Assembly: GCF_002803845.1 (NCBI RefSeq)
Contig: NZ_CP024985.1
Span: 3,224,001 to 3,288,000 of the forward strand
Length of the DNA: 64,000 bases
Direction: 5' to 3'
From: Streptomyces lavendulae subsp. lavendulae
GTDB lineage: Bacteria; Actinomycetota; Actinomycetes; Streptomycetales; Streptomycetaceae
The translations under genes and the position numbers were made by a program. How positions within the stretch are numbered: the stretch's first letter is position 1; every line of letters begins with the position of its first letter. The notes below the pieces were generated by a model. That model was not told the origin of the DNA. It made no database searches and was given only the letters and a program-made list of their open reading frames with translations. Positions 1 to 9,186 of this stretch are shown one piece after another.

Positions 1-1007
1 AACGAGAGCTTCAGGTGCGCCGAGGCGGGCACGATGGTCTTGCCGCCGGGGCCCTGGTAACCGCCGCCGATGCCGTTGACCTCGGCTGTCGGGCGGGCCC
101 AGACGCGCTCCAGGGTGGAGTAGCCGGCCTCGCCCGCGGCCGCGTGGGACTTGGCCGTACGGAGCCACTCGGCCTCGTCGAAGGGCAGCTCGGCGATCAG
201 CGCGCGCTCGGCGTCACTGAGCTCGGCGATGCCGTCGTAGAAGCCCGGGATCGTGACCCGGCCGTCCTCGTCGTGCAGGGCCGCGACGAGGCGGGCTGCG
301 GCGGTGGCCGGATTGGGCACGGCACCGCCGAAGGCGCCCGAGTGGATGTCCTGGTCGGGGCCGTGGAAGTCGATCTCGCAGTCGGCGACGCCGCGCATGC
401 CGGTGCAGACGGTGGGGGTGGTCTCGGACCACATGCCGGTGTCGGAGACGATCACGACGTCCGCGGCGAGGCGCTCGGCGCGCTCCTCGACGAGGGCGCG
501 GAAGTTCGGGGAGCCGGACTCCTCCTCGCCCTCGATCAGCAGCTTGAGGTGCACCGCGGGGGCGGCGGCGCCGGTGGCGGCGAGGTGGGCGCGCACGCCG
601 AGGGTGTGGAAGAAGACCTGGCCCTTGTCGTCGGCCGCGCCGCGGCCGTACATGCGGCCGTCGCGGACCACCGGCTCGAAGGGCTCGGTGTGCCAGCCGT
701 CCGCGAGGGCGGCGGGCTGGACGTCGTGGTGGCCGTAGACGAGGACGGTCGGGGCCGACGGGTCCTCGCTGGGCCACTCCGCGAAGACCGCGGGCGCGCC
801 GGGGGTCGGCCAGATCTCGGTGACCGGGAAGCCGGTCTCCTTGAGCTTCGCCGCGAGCCATTCAGCGCTGCGGCGCACGTCGCCCGCGTGCTCGGGCTGG
901 GCCGAGACGGACGGGATGCGCAGCCACTCGGCGAGGTCGTCGAGGAAGGCCGTGCGGTGGGTGTCGATGTACGTGCGGACGACGCTGTCCGGCTGGGTTT
1001 CGCTCAT
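1..1007 (-). CDS. M20-family dipeptidase, C-terminus cut by window edge
   Basis: Zinc-dependent M20 peptidase (ArgE/DapE/ACY1/CPG2 group), probably a cytoplasmic dipeptidase or acylase. About 335 N-terminal residues are visible. The start is the ATG read from 1007, giving MSETQPDSVV. The first metal motif YGHHDVQP lies near residues 91-98, the bridging Asp region GRGAADDKGQ near 121-130, and the catalytic/metal Glu motif EGEEESGSPN follows. The rest lies to the left of the window. The gene directly follows adnB (11 bp gap), so it may be cotranscribed with the repair genes. This exact subfamily is usually annotated only as 'dipeptidase', and its substrate cannot be read from the sequence. Confidence 0.9.
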   Translation of the reverse strand, partial: MSETQPDSVVRTYIDTHRTAFLDDLAEWLRIPSVSAQPEHAGDVRRSAEWLAAKLKETGFPVTEIWPTPGAPAVFAEWPSEDPSAPTVLVYGHHDVQPAALADGWHTEPFEPVVRDGRMYGRGAADDKGQVFFHTLGVRAHLAATGAAAPAVHLKLLIEGEEESGSPNFRALVEERAERLAADVVIVSDTGMWSETTPTVCTGMRGVADCEIDFHGPDQDIHSGAFGGAVPNPATAAARLVAALHDEDGRVTIPGFYDGIAELSDAERALIAELPFDEAEWLRTAKSHAAAGEAGYSTLERVWARPTAEVNGIGGGYQGPGGKTIVPASAHLKLS

Positions 1008-1017
1008 GGCCCCGAGC

Positions 1018-4000
1018 CTATCCGTCCGCCTGAGCGTCACCGTCCGTGCCCGTTTCGCCTTGGAGGATCCGCTCAAGACGGGCCCGTCCGGGCAGGTCAC
1101 GGGGGCGGATCACGCGGCCGCTGCGGACGTGGAGGAAGGCGGCGGAGACCCGGTCGAGGGGGGTGCCGGTGGCTTCCGCCCAGGCGAGGCGGTACACGGC
1201 GAGCTGGAGGGGGTCGGCCTGGGTGGTGCGGCCGGTCTTCCAGTCGACCACCTCGTACGAGCCGTCGGGGTTCTTGTACACGGCGTCGATCCGGCCGCGG
1301 ATCACCCGGCCGGCGAGCGTGAGCTGCACCGGGGCCTCCATCCGGTACGGGGTCCGCTCGGCGTACTCGCTGCGCTCGAAGGCGGCCTTGAGGGCGTCGA
1401 GGTCGGCCTCGTCGGCGACCTCCTGGTCGGAGCCGGGCAGTTCGGTGGCGGGGTCGAGGAGGTCGAGGAGCGGCAGGGGCAGCTCCTCGAAGCGGGACTC
1501 CACCCAGGCGTGGAAGCGGGTGCCCTGGCGGGCGGCCGGCTGCGGAGGCCTGGGCATGGGGCGGGCGAGATCGCGTACGAAGCCCTGCTCGTCGGCGGCG
1601 AGGCGCATGAGCTGGCTCGCGGAGAGGGCGGAGGGCAACTCGACCTCGCGCACGGCCGCCCGTGCGCGGCGGAGCTCGCCTTCGAGGGCGTCGAGATCAC
1701 GGTCCCAGGAGGCGATGGCGCGGGCCTCTTCGGGGGTCGGCGGGGCAGTGCCCCCTGGCTGCGACGGGCCGGCGGGGGCGCCCTCTGCCTCCGGCCGGTA
1801 CGGGCCGGCGGGGGCGCCGTGCCGGCGGGGTCCGGGCAGCCGGGCGGGATCCCCGGCGCGGGGCGCACCGACGGGCCGCGCGGCCTCCCCGGCCCACAGG
1901 TCATCGGCCTGCGCGGCCGCCCGGGACCGGAGGCCGCCGGGTTCACCGGGCCCGGCGGGCTCGGCCGGCGCGGCGGCCCAGGAAGCGTCGGCGGCGTCGG
2001 CGGGTTCGGTCGCCCAGGGGTCGTCGGCCCAGGGCTCGGTCGCCCAGGGGTCGTCGGCGGGGCCGGGCGGAAGATGAAGGTCCCCCACCCCGCCCCTTCC
2101 CGGAACCGGGGCTCCGCCCCGAACCCCGCCGCGGCCGTCAGCCGGCGCGGGCACGCCGGAGCCGCCCGGCCGGGCCTCGCCAGGCCAGAGGTCGTCGGAT
2201 TCGGGGGGCAGGGGCCACGGGGGGTCGTCGTAGGACGGGTCCTCGCAGTGCGGGGGCCACAGGTACGGGTCGGGGGCGGGGGGCGGGGTGAGGGCGGTCA
2301 GGAGGTGGGATTCGACCAGGGCGGCCGCCTCGCGGCGGAGGGCGAGGGAGGCGGGGTCCAGGGGGAGGGGCCAGGAGTGGTCGGGGTCGGCCGCAGAGGT
2401 CAGGGCCGGGTTCTCGGCGTCTTCGGCGGGCTCGGCCGCCCAGGCCTCGATCTCCCCGAACCCGGCCTCGCAGTGCGCGCGCAGGGCGTCCAGGAACGCC
2501 GACGGGCCGCGGCGGCGCTTCTGCGTCGGCCCCCACCAGTGGCCGGAGGCCAGCAGCAGGGAGCGCGGCCGGGTGAAGGTGACGTACCCGAGGCGGAGTT
2601 CCTCGGTCTGCTTGTGGGTCTTGAGGGCGGCCTTGAAGGACTTCAGGCCCGCCGAGGTCCACTCCGGGTCGGCGGGAAGGGTGGGGGCGTCGCCGCGCAG
2701 CCCGTACGGGAGGACCTTCGCGTACGAGGTCCAGGCCTCCGGTGGCTTCTCCTTCGGGAAGGAGCCGGCGCACAGGTCGGGGACGACGACCACGTCCCAC
2801 TCCAGCCCCTTGGACTTGTGGGCGGTCAGCACCTTGACGGTGTTCTCCCCGCCCGGCAGGGCGTGGTCCAGGCCCTTCTCGTACTGGGCGGCCGTGCGCA
2901 GGAAGCCCAGGAAGGCGAGGAGGGTCGCCTCCCCGTCGAGCGCGGCGAAGCCGGCCGCGACGTCCATGAAGTTCGACAGGGTCTCGCGGCGGCGGGCGGC
3001 CAGCGCGTGCGGGGACGCGGAGAGCTCGACCTCCAGGCCCGTGGTGGCCAGCACCCGGTGCAGCACGTCCATCAGCGGATCGGCGAGCGAACGCCGCAGG
3101 TCGCGCAGCTCCTGCGCGAGGTGCGCGAAGCGCACCCGGGCGGCGGCGGAGAAGGGCAGGTCGTCGGGGGCGGACTGGCCGGCGCCGTCGAGGAAGGTTT
3201 CCAGCGCGTCGGCCAGGGAGACGATCTCCGCCGGGTCCACGCCCTCGACAGCCGCCGCGAGCCGCCCGTCGGGGCCGTCGGCGGCGGAGGCGCGGGCCAC
3301 CAGCTGCCGGGCCCGGCGGCCGAGCAGGGCGAGGTCGCGGGCGCCGATCCGCCAGCGCGGGCCGATGAGGAGCCGGACGAGGGCGGCATTGGCCCCCGGG
3401 TCCTGGAGCACCTCGCAGACCGAGACCAGGTCGGCGACCTCGGGGAGGTGGAGGAGCCCGGACAGGCCGACGACCTCCACGGGGACGTCACGGGCCACCA
3501 GCACGGCCTGGATCCGCGCGAAGTCCGCGGCGGAACGGCACAGCACCGCGATCTCGCCCGGTTCGGTACCCGTCCGCACCAGGTGGGCGACGGAGTCCGC
3601 GAGCCACTCCAGCTCCTCGGCGTGCGTCTCCAGCAGGGCGCAGCGCACCACGCCGTCGCGTTCGGCCCCGGGGGCGGGGCGCAGCGCCTCGACCCCCTCG
3701 TGCATCGCGCGCAGCGGGGCGGCGAGGCCGTTGGCCAGGTCGAGGAGGCGGCCGCCGCTGCGCCGGTTCTCGCTGAGGGAGAGCCGGGTGGCGGGGCTCC
3801 CGTCGGCGTGCGGGAAGTGGGCGGGGAAGTCGTCGAGGTTGGCGACGGAGGCTCCGCGCCAGCCGTAGATGGCCTGGCAGGGGTCGCCCACGGCGGTCAC
3901 GGCGTGCCCGGTGCCCCCGCCGAAGAGCCCGGAGAGCAGCAGGCGCTGGGCGACGGAGGTGTCCTGGTACTCGTCGAGGAGGACCACGCGGAACTCCTCG

Positions 4001-4821
4001 CGCAGCAGCGCGCCGACCTCGGGGCGGGTGGTGGCGAGCCGGGCGGAGAGGGCTATCTGGTCGCCGAAGTCGAAGAGGTCGCGGGAGCGTTTGGCCGTGC
4101 GGTAGCGGGCGACCAGTTCGAGCAGCTCCAGGCGGCCGCGGACGGCCTCGGGGACCTTGCGCAGGTCCTCGTTGGTCAGTCTGACGTCGGCGAGGGAGTC
4201 GAGCAGCCGTGTGTCGTACGCGCGCAGCCCGTCCGGTTCGACGAGGTGCTCGGAGAGCTCCCCGTCGAGCGCGAGGAGGTCGCTGACCAGGTCGGGGACG
4301 GACTTGGTGAGGGAGGGGTAGGGGCCGGGGGCCTCGCGGATCACCTTCGCGGCGAGCTGGAAGCGGGTGGCGTCGGCGAGGAGGCGGGCGCTGGGCTCCA
4401 GCCCGATGCGCAGGCCGTGGTCCTTCAGGAGCTGTCCGGCGAAGGCGTGGTACGTGGCGATCCGCGGCTCGCCGCCGGCCGCTTCGGCCTCGGCCGGGGA
4501 GGGGTCGGGGTCGGTGACTCCGGCCCGGGCGAGGGCCTTGCGGACGCGTTCGGCGAGCTCGCCTGCGGCCTTGTTGGTGAAGGTGAGGCCGAGGACCTGC
4601 TCGGGGGCGACCGCTCCGGTGCCGACGAGCCAGACCACGCGGGCGGCCATGACGGTGGTCTTGCCGGAGCCGGCTCCGGCGACGATCACCTGGGGGGCGG
4701 GCGGGGCGGTGACGCAGGCCAGCTGTTCGGGCGTGAAGGGGATCCCGAGGAGCTCCTTGAGCTGCTCGGGATCGGTGAGTGCGGGCGCGCGCCCGGACCC
4801 GTACGCGGTCACGGCGGTCAC
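1018..4821 (-). CDS. adnB: AdnB-like helicase-nuclease subunit (UvrD/RecB type)
   Basis: Subunit of the actinobacterial AdnAB motor-nuclease, which unwinds and resects double-strand breaks. The 1267-aa protein begins with GTG. Walker A AGAGSGKT is at residues 48-55 and motif II is LLDEYQDTS; UvrD motifs fill the first ~750 residues. A RecB-like nuclease domain at the C-terminus carries VVDWKTGR and QLAVYRLAW. The catalytic Asp is about 75 residues from the end, matching the short tail I recall for mycobacterial AdnB, and no iron-sulfur cysteines surround it. Between motor and nuclease is a ~200-residue linker rich in Pro, Ala, Asp and Trp with repeats of DDPWATEP. It is second in the minus-strand pair, 43 bp after adnA. 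The A/B assignment rests on gene order and tail length. Confidence 0.88.
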   Translation of the reverse strand: MTAVTAYGSGRAPALTDPEQLKELLGIPFTPEQLACVTAPPAPQVIVAGAGSGKTTVMAARVVWLVGTGAVAPEQVLGLTFTNKAAGELAERVRKALARAGVTDPDPSPAEAEAAGGEPRIATYHAFAGQLLKDHGLRIGLEPSARLLADATRFQLAAKVIREAPGPYPSLTKSVPDLVSDLLALDGELSEHLVEPDGLRAYDTRLLDSLADVRLTNEDLRKVPEAVRGRLELLELVARYRTAKRSRDLFDFGDQIALSARLATTRPEVGALLREEFRVVLLDEYQDTSVAQRLLLSGLFGGGTGHAVTAVGDPCQAIYGWRGASVANLDDFPAHFPHADGSPATRLSLSENRRSGGRLLDLANGLAAPLRAMHEGVEALRPAPGAERDGVVRCALLETHAEELEWLADSVAHLVRTGTEPGEIAVLCRSAADFARIQAVLVARDVPVEVVGLSGLLHLPEVADLVSVCEVLQDPGANAALVRLLIGPRWRIGARDLALLGRRARQLVARASAADGPDGRLAAAVEGVDPAEIVSLADALETFLDGAGQSAPDDLPFSAAARVRFAHLAQELRDLRRSLADPLMDVLHRVLATTGLEVELSASPHALAARRRETLSNFMDVAAGFAALDGEATLLAFLGFLRTAAQYEKGLDHALPGGENTVKVLTAHKSKGLEWDVVVVPDLCAGSFPKEKPPEAWTSYAKVLPYGLRGDAPTLPADPEWTSAGLKSFKAALKTHKQTEELRLGYVTFTRPRSLLLASGHWWGPTQKRRRGPSAFLDALRAHCEAGFGEIEAWAAEPAEDAENPALTSAADPDHSWPLPLDPASLALRREAAALVESHLLTALTPPPAPDPYLWPPHCEDPSYDDPPWPLPPESDDLWPGEARPGGSGVPAPADGRGGVRGGAPVPGRGGVGDLHLPPGPADDPWATEPWADDPWATEPADAADASWAAAPAEPAGPGEPGGLRSRAAAQADDLWAGEAARPVGAPRAGDPARLPGPRRHGAPAGPYRPEAEGAPAGPSQPGGTAPPTPEEARAIASWDRDLDALEGELRRARAAVREVELPSALSASQLMRLAADEQGFVRDLARPMPRPPQPAARQGTRFHAWVESRFEELPLPLLDLLDPATELPGSDQEVADEADLDALKAAFERSEYAERTPYRMEAPVQLTLAGRVIRGRIDAVYKNPDGSYEVVDWKTGRTTQADPLQLAVYRLAWAEATGTPLDRVSAAFLHVRSGRVIRPRDLPGRARLERILQGETGTDGDAQADG

Positions 4822-4864
4822 ATCGAAAGGCTAGCCGCCGCCACCGACATCACGCTGCGGCGTC

Positions 4865-7800
4865 TCATTCGACGGTCTGCCGGCCCTCGGGACGGGCACT
4901 GCACGCGCTGCGGAAGGAGCAGCGCGCGCAGTGTTCGCCGGTGGCGGGGGCGAAGCGTTCGTCCAGGACCCGGCCGGCGGCGGTGGCGAGCAGGTCGCCG
5001 ACCCACGCGCCGGACGGGCCGCCGTCGAGGGGCTGCTGCGCCTGGACCTTCGGGACCTCGTCGCCGCCCTCCTTCTTCGCGGCGCCCTGGCGCAGCTGGA
5101 CGAGTTCGGCGCCGCCGGTGCCGGGGCGCAGGCCGTCGAAGACCTCGTCGACGGCGCCCTCGCGGACGGCGAGCTGGTAGACGGCGAGCTGGGGGTGGCG
5201 GGCGACCTCGTCCCGGGTGGGCGCGCCCTTGCCGGTCTTGAAGTCGACGACGTAGGCGCGGCCCTGCGGGTCGGCCTCGACGCGGTCCATGGAGCCGCGG
5301 ATGCGGACGGCGTACTCGCCGGCGTCGAGGGTGACGTCGAAGTCGTGCTCGGTGGCCACGGGGGTCCGGCCGCCGCGGTCGGTGGTGTGCCAGCGCAGGA
5401 AGCGTTCCAGGGCGGCACGGGCGTTGTCCTTCTCCTGGCGGGACTTCCAGGGGGCGTCGAAGGCGAGGGCGTCCCAGACGGAGTCGAGGCGTTCCATCAG
5501 GACGGCGAGGTCGGCGGGGGTGCGGCCGGAGGCGACCTCGTCGGCGAGGACGTGGACGACGTTGCCGAAGCCCTGGGCGGCGGTGGAGGGGGCGTCGGCC
5601 TTGACCTCGCGGCCCAGGAACCACTGGAGGGAGCAGGTGTTGGCGAGCTGGTCCAGGGCGCTGCCGGAGAGGGCCACGGGACGGTCGCGGTCGCGCAGGG
5701 GGACGGTGGAGGCGGTGGGCTCGTACAGGCCCCACCAGCGCTGGGGGTGCGCGGCGGGCACCAGGGGGCGGTCCTCGTCGTCGGTGAGCGCGGCGAGGCG
5801 GGCCAGGCGCCGGGCGGCGGCGTCGCGCAGGGCGGGCGAGGCGTCGGGGTCGACGGTGGTGGCGCGGAGTTCGGCGACGAGGGCCGGGACGGCGAGGGGG
5901 CGGCGGGGGCGGCCGGTGACGTCCTTGGGGGTGACGCCGAGTTCGGTGAGGAAGCGGGAGGGCTGGTCGCCGTCCTCGGCGGGGGCCTTGACGGCGGTGA
6001 CGACGAGGCGGTGGCGGGCGCGGGTGGCGGCGACGTAGAACAGCCGGCGCTCCTCGGCGAGGAGGGCGCCGGGGGTGAGGGGTTCGGCGAGGCCGTCGTG
6101 TCCGATGCGGTCGGCTTCGAGGAGGGAGCCGCGGCGGCGCAGGTCGGGCCAGAGGCCCTCCTGGACGCCGGCGACCACGACGAGGCCCCACTCCAGGCCC
6201 TTGGAGCGGTGCGCGGTCATGAGGCGTACGGCGTCGGTGCGGACGGCGCGGGTGGTGAGGGTGTCGGCGGCGATGTCCTCGGCTTCGAGCTGTTCGAGGA
6301 AGTTGAGGGCGCCGCGGCCGCCGGTGCGTTCTTCCGCGCGGGCGGCGTTGTCGAAGAGGGCGCAGACGGCATCGAGGTCGCGGTCGGCGTTGCGGCCGGA
6401 GGTGCCGCCGCGGCGGGCGCGGCGCTCCAGGCGCTGCGGCCAGGGGGTGCCGTCCCACAGGGTCCACAGGGCCTCTTCGGCGGTGCCGCCGCCCTGGAGG
6501 AGCTCGCGGGCCTTGCGCAGGAGCAGGCCGAGGCGCTGCGCTCCGCGGGCGTACGCGGGGTCGTGCGCGGTGAGCCGTTCGGGCTCGGCGAGGGCGCGGG
6601 CGAGGAGTACGTCGGAGGGCGCGGGGACGGTGACCCCGGCGGCCCGCTCCTCGTCGCGCAGGGCCCGGCCGAGGCGGCGCAGGTCGGCGGCGTCCATCCC
6701 GCCGAGCGGGGAGGAGAGCAGCTCGATGGCCGCCTCGACCCCGACCCACCCGTCGCCTCCGGCGGGCTCGTCCGCAGCCCCCTCCGGCCCGCCGGCGGCG
6801 TCCGCCCCGGGCCCGGGGACCGCCACGCCGGATGCCGATCCGTCGGGGTCGGGCAGCGCGACGGGATCGGCGGGGCCGCCCGGCACGGGATGACCGGCCG
6901 GCTCGGCGTCGTCCGACGGCGCGGCGGGAGCCGCCGCATCGGCAGGGACGGACAGCACGGCGGAGTCGGACGGCACGACGGGAGCCGCCGCATCGGCGTC
7001 GTCCGACGGCGCGGCGGGGGCGGACGACGCCGATGCGGGGGCGGGCGGACCGGACGGGTCGGACGGGGTGGTTGGGGGCTTGGGGGTGGGTTGGGTGGCT
7101 GTGGCGGTGATGCGGAGGGCTGTCAGGAGGGGGGCCACGGCCGGTTCGTGGCGGAGGGGGGTCGCCGAGGCGTCCGTCTCCGCCGGGACGCCCGCCGCGA
7201 TCAGGGCGCGCCGCATCGCCGGGAGGGTGCGGCCACCGGAGCGGACCAGGACGGCCATGTCCCGCCAGGGCACGCCGTCCTCCAGGTGGGCCCGCCGCAG
7301 GATGTCGGCGATGTTGTCGAGCTCGGAGCCGGCCGTCGGGTACGTGTACACCTCCACGCGGCCGCCTTCCCGTACCGGCTCCAGCGCCCGGTGGGCCCGT
7401 ACCGCGGCGGCGGGCAGGCGCGGGACGGCCATGCGGGTGGTGAGCAGCCGGGTGGCGGCCAGCAGGGCGGAGCCGGAGCGGCGGCCGACGGTCAGCGCGC
7501 GCACGGCCGCACCGGGGAAGGAGGTCTCGAAGCCGAGGATGTTGTTGAGGTCGGCGCCCCGGAAGGCGTAGATCGACTGGTCGGGGTCGCCGAAGGCGAC
7601 CAGGGTCCCGCCCGGGCCGTTCAGGGCGCGCAGCAGCCGCAGCTGGGAGGCGTCGGTGTCCTGGTACTCGTCCACGAGGATCACGTCGTAGGCGGAGGAC
7701 AGCGACGGGGTGCTCTCGGCCAGCAGGACGGCCCGGTGGAGGAGCTCCGCGTAGTCCAGCGCCCCCTGGAGGTCGAGGACGTCGAGGTACTCGGAGAGGA

Positions 7801-8434
7801 AGGCCGCGGCGGCCTTCCAGTCCGGGCGGCCGATCCGCTCGGCGAAGTCGGCCAGGGCGCGGGGGCCGAGGCCCAGCTCGCGGGCGCGGGCCAGGACGGC
7901 GCGCACCTCGTCGGCGAACCCGCGGGTGGTCAGCGCGGCCCGCAGGTCGTCCGGCCAGCGGATCGAACGGAGCCGGCGCTGGCCCTCCAGCAGGGTGCGG
8001 ACCATCACGTCCTGCTCCGGGCCGGAGAGCAGCCGCAGCGGGTCCGCGAAGAGTTCGTGGTCCTGGTGGGCGCGGACCAGTCCGTAACAGAAGGAGTGGA
8101 AGGTGGTGGCCTGCGGGGCGCGGGCGCCGCCGAGCCGCAGGGCCGCGCGGTCGCGGAGTTCCACGGCGGCCTTGCGGCTGAAGGTGAGGATGAGGACGCG
8201 GGCGGGGTCGACCCCCGCCTCGACCCGGGCGGCGGCCGCCTCGATCAGGGTGGTGGTCTTGCCGGTGCCCGGTCCTGCGAGGACCAGCAGGGGGCCGCGG
8301 GTGTGATCAACCACCGCACGCTGCGCTGCGTCCAGCACAGGGGGAGCCACCCGTCCCGGCCCGGTACGCACCAGCCGGTACGCGTCAGGGGTCCGCGTAC
8401 GCCGCTCTGAGCGGTCGGAAGGAGAGGTGATCAC
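4865..8434 (-). CDS. adnA: AdnA-like helicase-nuclease subunit (UvrD/AddB type, Fe-S nuclease)
   Basis: Partner of the downstream AdnB in the AdnAB end-resection enzyme. The 1189-aa protein starts with GTG (VITSPSDRSE). Walker A LAGPGTGKT is at about 52-60, motif II is LVDEYQDTD, and later UvrD motifs include MTAHRSKGLEW and FYVAATRARHRL. The C-terminal nuclease has VVDFKTGKG and QLAVYQLAV. Cysteines in NTCSLQWF and in the terminal CARCSFRSAC look like an AddB/AdnA four-Cys iron-sulfur staple. A low-complexity Pro/Ala/Asp/Ser insert of roughly 110-130 residues (about positions 6740-7110) interrupts the motor region, an unusual place. The start is the only good one in frame; the ribosome binding site is weak. 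Confidence 0.88.
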   Translation of the reverse strand: MITSPSDRSERRTRTPDAYRLVRTGPGRVAPPVLDAAQRAVVDHTRGPLLVLAGPGTGKTTTLIEAAAARVEAGVDPARVLILTFSRKAAVELRDRAALRLGGARAPQATTFHSFCYGLVRAHQDHELFADPLRLLSGPEQDVMVRTLLEGQRRLRSIRWPDDLRAALTTRGFADEVRAVLARARELGLGPRALADFAERIGRPDWKAAAAFLSEYLDVLDLQGALDYAELLHRAVLLAESTPSLSSAYDVILVDEYQDTDASQLRLLRALNGPGGTLVAFGDPDQSIYAFRGADLNNILGFETSFPGAAVRALTVGRRSGSALLAATRLLTTRMAVPRLPAAAVRAHRALEPVREGGRVEVYTYPTAGSELDNIADILRRAHLEDGVPWRDMAVLVRSGGRTLPAMRRALIAAGVPAETDASATPLRHEPAVAPLLTALRITATATQPTPKPPTTPSDPSGPPAPASASSAPAAPSDDADAAAPVVPSDSAVLSVPADAAAPAAPSDDAEPAGHPVPGGPADPVALPDPDGSASGVAVPGPGADAAGGPEGAADEPAGGDGWVGVEAAIELLSSPLGGMDAADLRRLGRALRDEERAAGVTVPAPSDVLLARALAEPERLTAHDPAYARGAQRLGLLLRKARELLQGGGTAEEALWTLWDGTPWPQRLERRARRGGTSGRNADRDLDAVCALFDNAARAEERTGGRGALNFLEQLEAEDIAADTLTTRAVRTDAVRLMTAHRSKGLEWGLVVVAGVQEGLWPDLRRRGSLLEADRIGHDGLAEPLTPGALLAEERRLFYVAATRARHRLVVTAVKAPAEDGDQPSRFLTELGVTPKDVTGRPRRPLAVPALVAELRATTVDPDASPALRDAAARRLARLAALTDDEDRPLVPAAHPQRWWGLYEPTASTVPLRDRDRPVALSGSALDQLANTCSLQWFLGREVKADAPSTAAQGFGNVVHVLADEVASGRTPADLAVLMERLDSVWDALAFDAPWKSRQEKDNARAALERFLRWHTTDRGGRTPVATEHDFDVTLDAGEYAVRIRGSMDRVEADPQGRAYVVDFKTGKGAPTRDEVARHPQLAVYQLAVREGAVDEVFDGLRPGTGGAELVQLRQGAAKKEGGDEVPKVQAQQPLDGGPSGAWVGDLLATAAGRVLDERFAPATGEHCARCSFRSACSARPEGRQTVE

Positions 8435-8671
8435 GTGGGGTGCCGGTCCTGGTGGGTCTGCGGTCGCCGCGGTTGCCGCGCTGGCGGTTTCGGGGTCGGT
8501 GACGGCGGCGGCCGTGGTGGCCGTCGCGCGCGCCGAAGAGGCAACGCTACGCCAACCGCGTCGGCCGCCGCAGTCCGTGCCGGCGGGCCGGGACGTCGTC
8601 CCGGAGGCCTTCCGGGTCGTCCCCCGTACGCGCCTTCGAGCCCGTGCCGGTGCCCGGCACGGCCGAAGCCG
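8435..8671. other. Spacer between the ATL gene and adnA
   Basis: Short GC-rich spacer. It must hold the adnA promoter if adnA is not read through from the ATL gene. No clear -35/-10 pair or terminator was recognised. A plus-strand frame (8427-8681) is open here but overlaps the adnA start antiparallel and shows no recognisable domain. Confidence 0.4.
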
Positions 8672-9028
8672 TCAGATGTGAGCCTCGTCGCCTCCGTCCC
8701 TCTCGTCACGACCGTCCCAGCGGGCCCGTCGCATCGCGATCCGCGGCTCGCCGGAGGGCGTCTCGCGCAGCGGAGTACCCTCGGTCCGGTAGTGCTCCAG
8801 GGCCCGCCGCTCGCTGCCGGGCAGGGGTACGCCGTCCGCCCGCACCACGCGCCACCAGGGCACGGCTCCTCCGTACAGGGCCATGACGCGGCCGACTTGG
8901 CGGGGTCCGCCCTCGCCGAGCCACTCCGCGACGTCCCCGTAGGTCATCACCCGGCCGGGCGGAATCCGCTCGGTCACCTCCAGCACCCGCTCCGCGTACG
9001 CGGGAAGCTCTTCGCTCATTCGGGACAT
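8672..9028 (-). CDS. Alkyltransferase-like protein (ATL; MGMT fold without the acceptor Cys)
   Basis: Small MGMT-fold protein, 118 aa from the ATG at 9028 (115 aa if the ATG at 9019 is used; neither has a strong ribosome site). It carries the helix-turn-helix PPGRVMTYGDVAEWLG and the active-site loop, but the PCHR motif of true O6-alkylguanine transferases is replaced by PWWR. ATL proteins bind O6-alkylguanine and flag it for nucleotide excision repair instead of demethylating it. It sits upstream of adnAB on the same strand with a 237-bp gap, forming a small repair neighbourhood. Annotated homologues are often mislabelled as methyltransferases. Confidence 0.88.
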   Translation of the reverse strand: MSRMSEELPAYAERVLEVTERIPPGRVMTYGDVAEWLGEGGPRQVGRVMALYGGAVPWWRVVRADGVPLPGSERRALEHYRTEGTPLRETPSGEPRIAMRRARWDGRDERDGGDEAHI

Positions 9029-9186
9029 GGTGCCGGACGGCACGGACACCTCGGCGGAAGCTTTCCTTCCGAACCGGCGCGCACCCTGGTGCCCCCTTCG
9101 GCCGCCGGTCCGTGCCACCATCTTCCGGGCGGTGACTGGTGATACGTGATCAAGAAGAGACGGATGTGACGGCGAAGGAGCAGGGT

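Noticed and set aside
820..5241. 1473-codon open frame on the plus strand
   Set aside because: Runs antisense to adnB, whose helicase and nuclease motifs are clear. Gly/Val/Glu-rich composition is typical of a high-GC shadow frame.
4931..8410. 1159-codon open frame on the plus strand
   Set aside because: Antisense to adnA and without any recognisable domain.
8427..8681. 84-aa plus-strand ORF with GGAAGGAGAG upstream and a hydrophobic start
   Set aside because: Overlaps the adnA start antiparallel, has no family and an arginine-rich random tail; coding potential not convincing.
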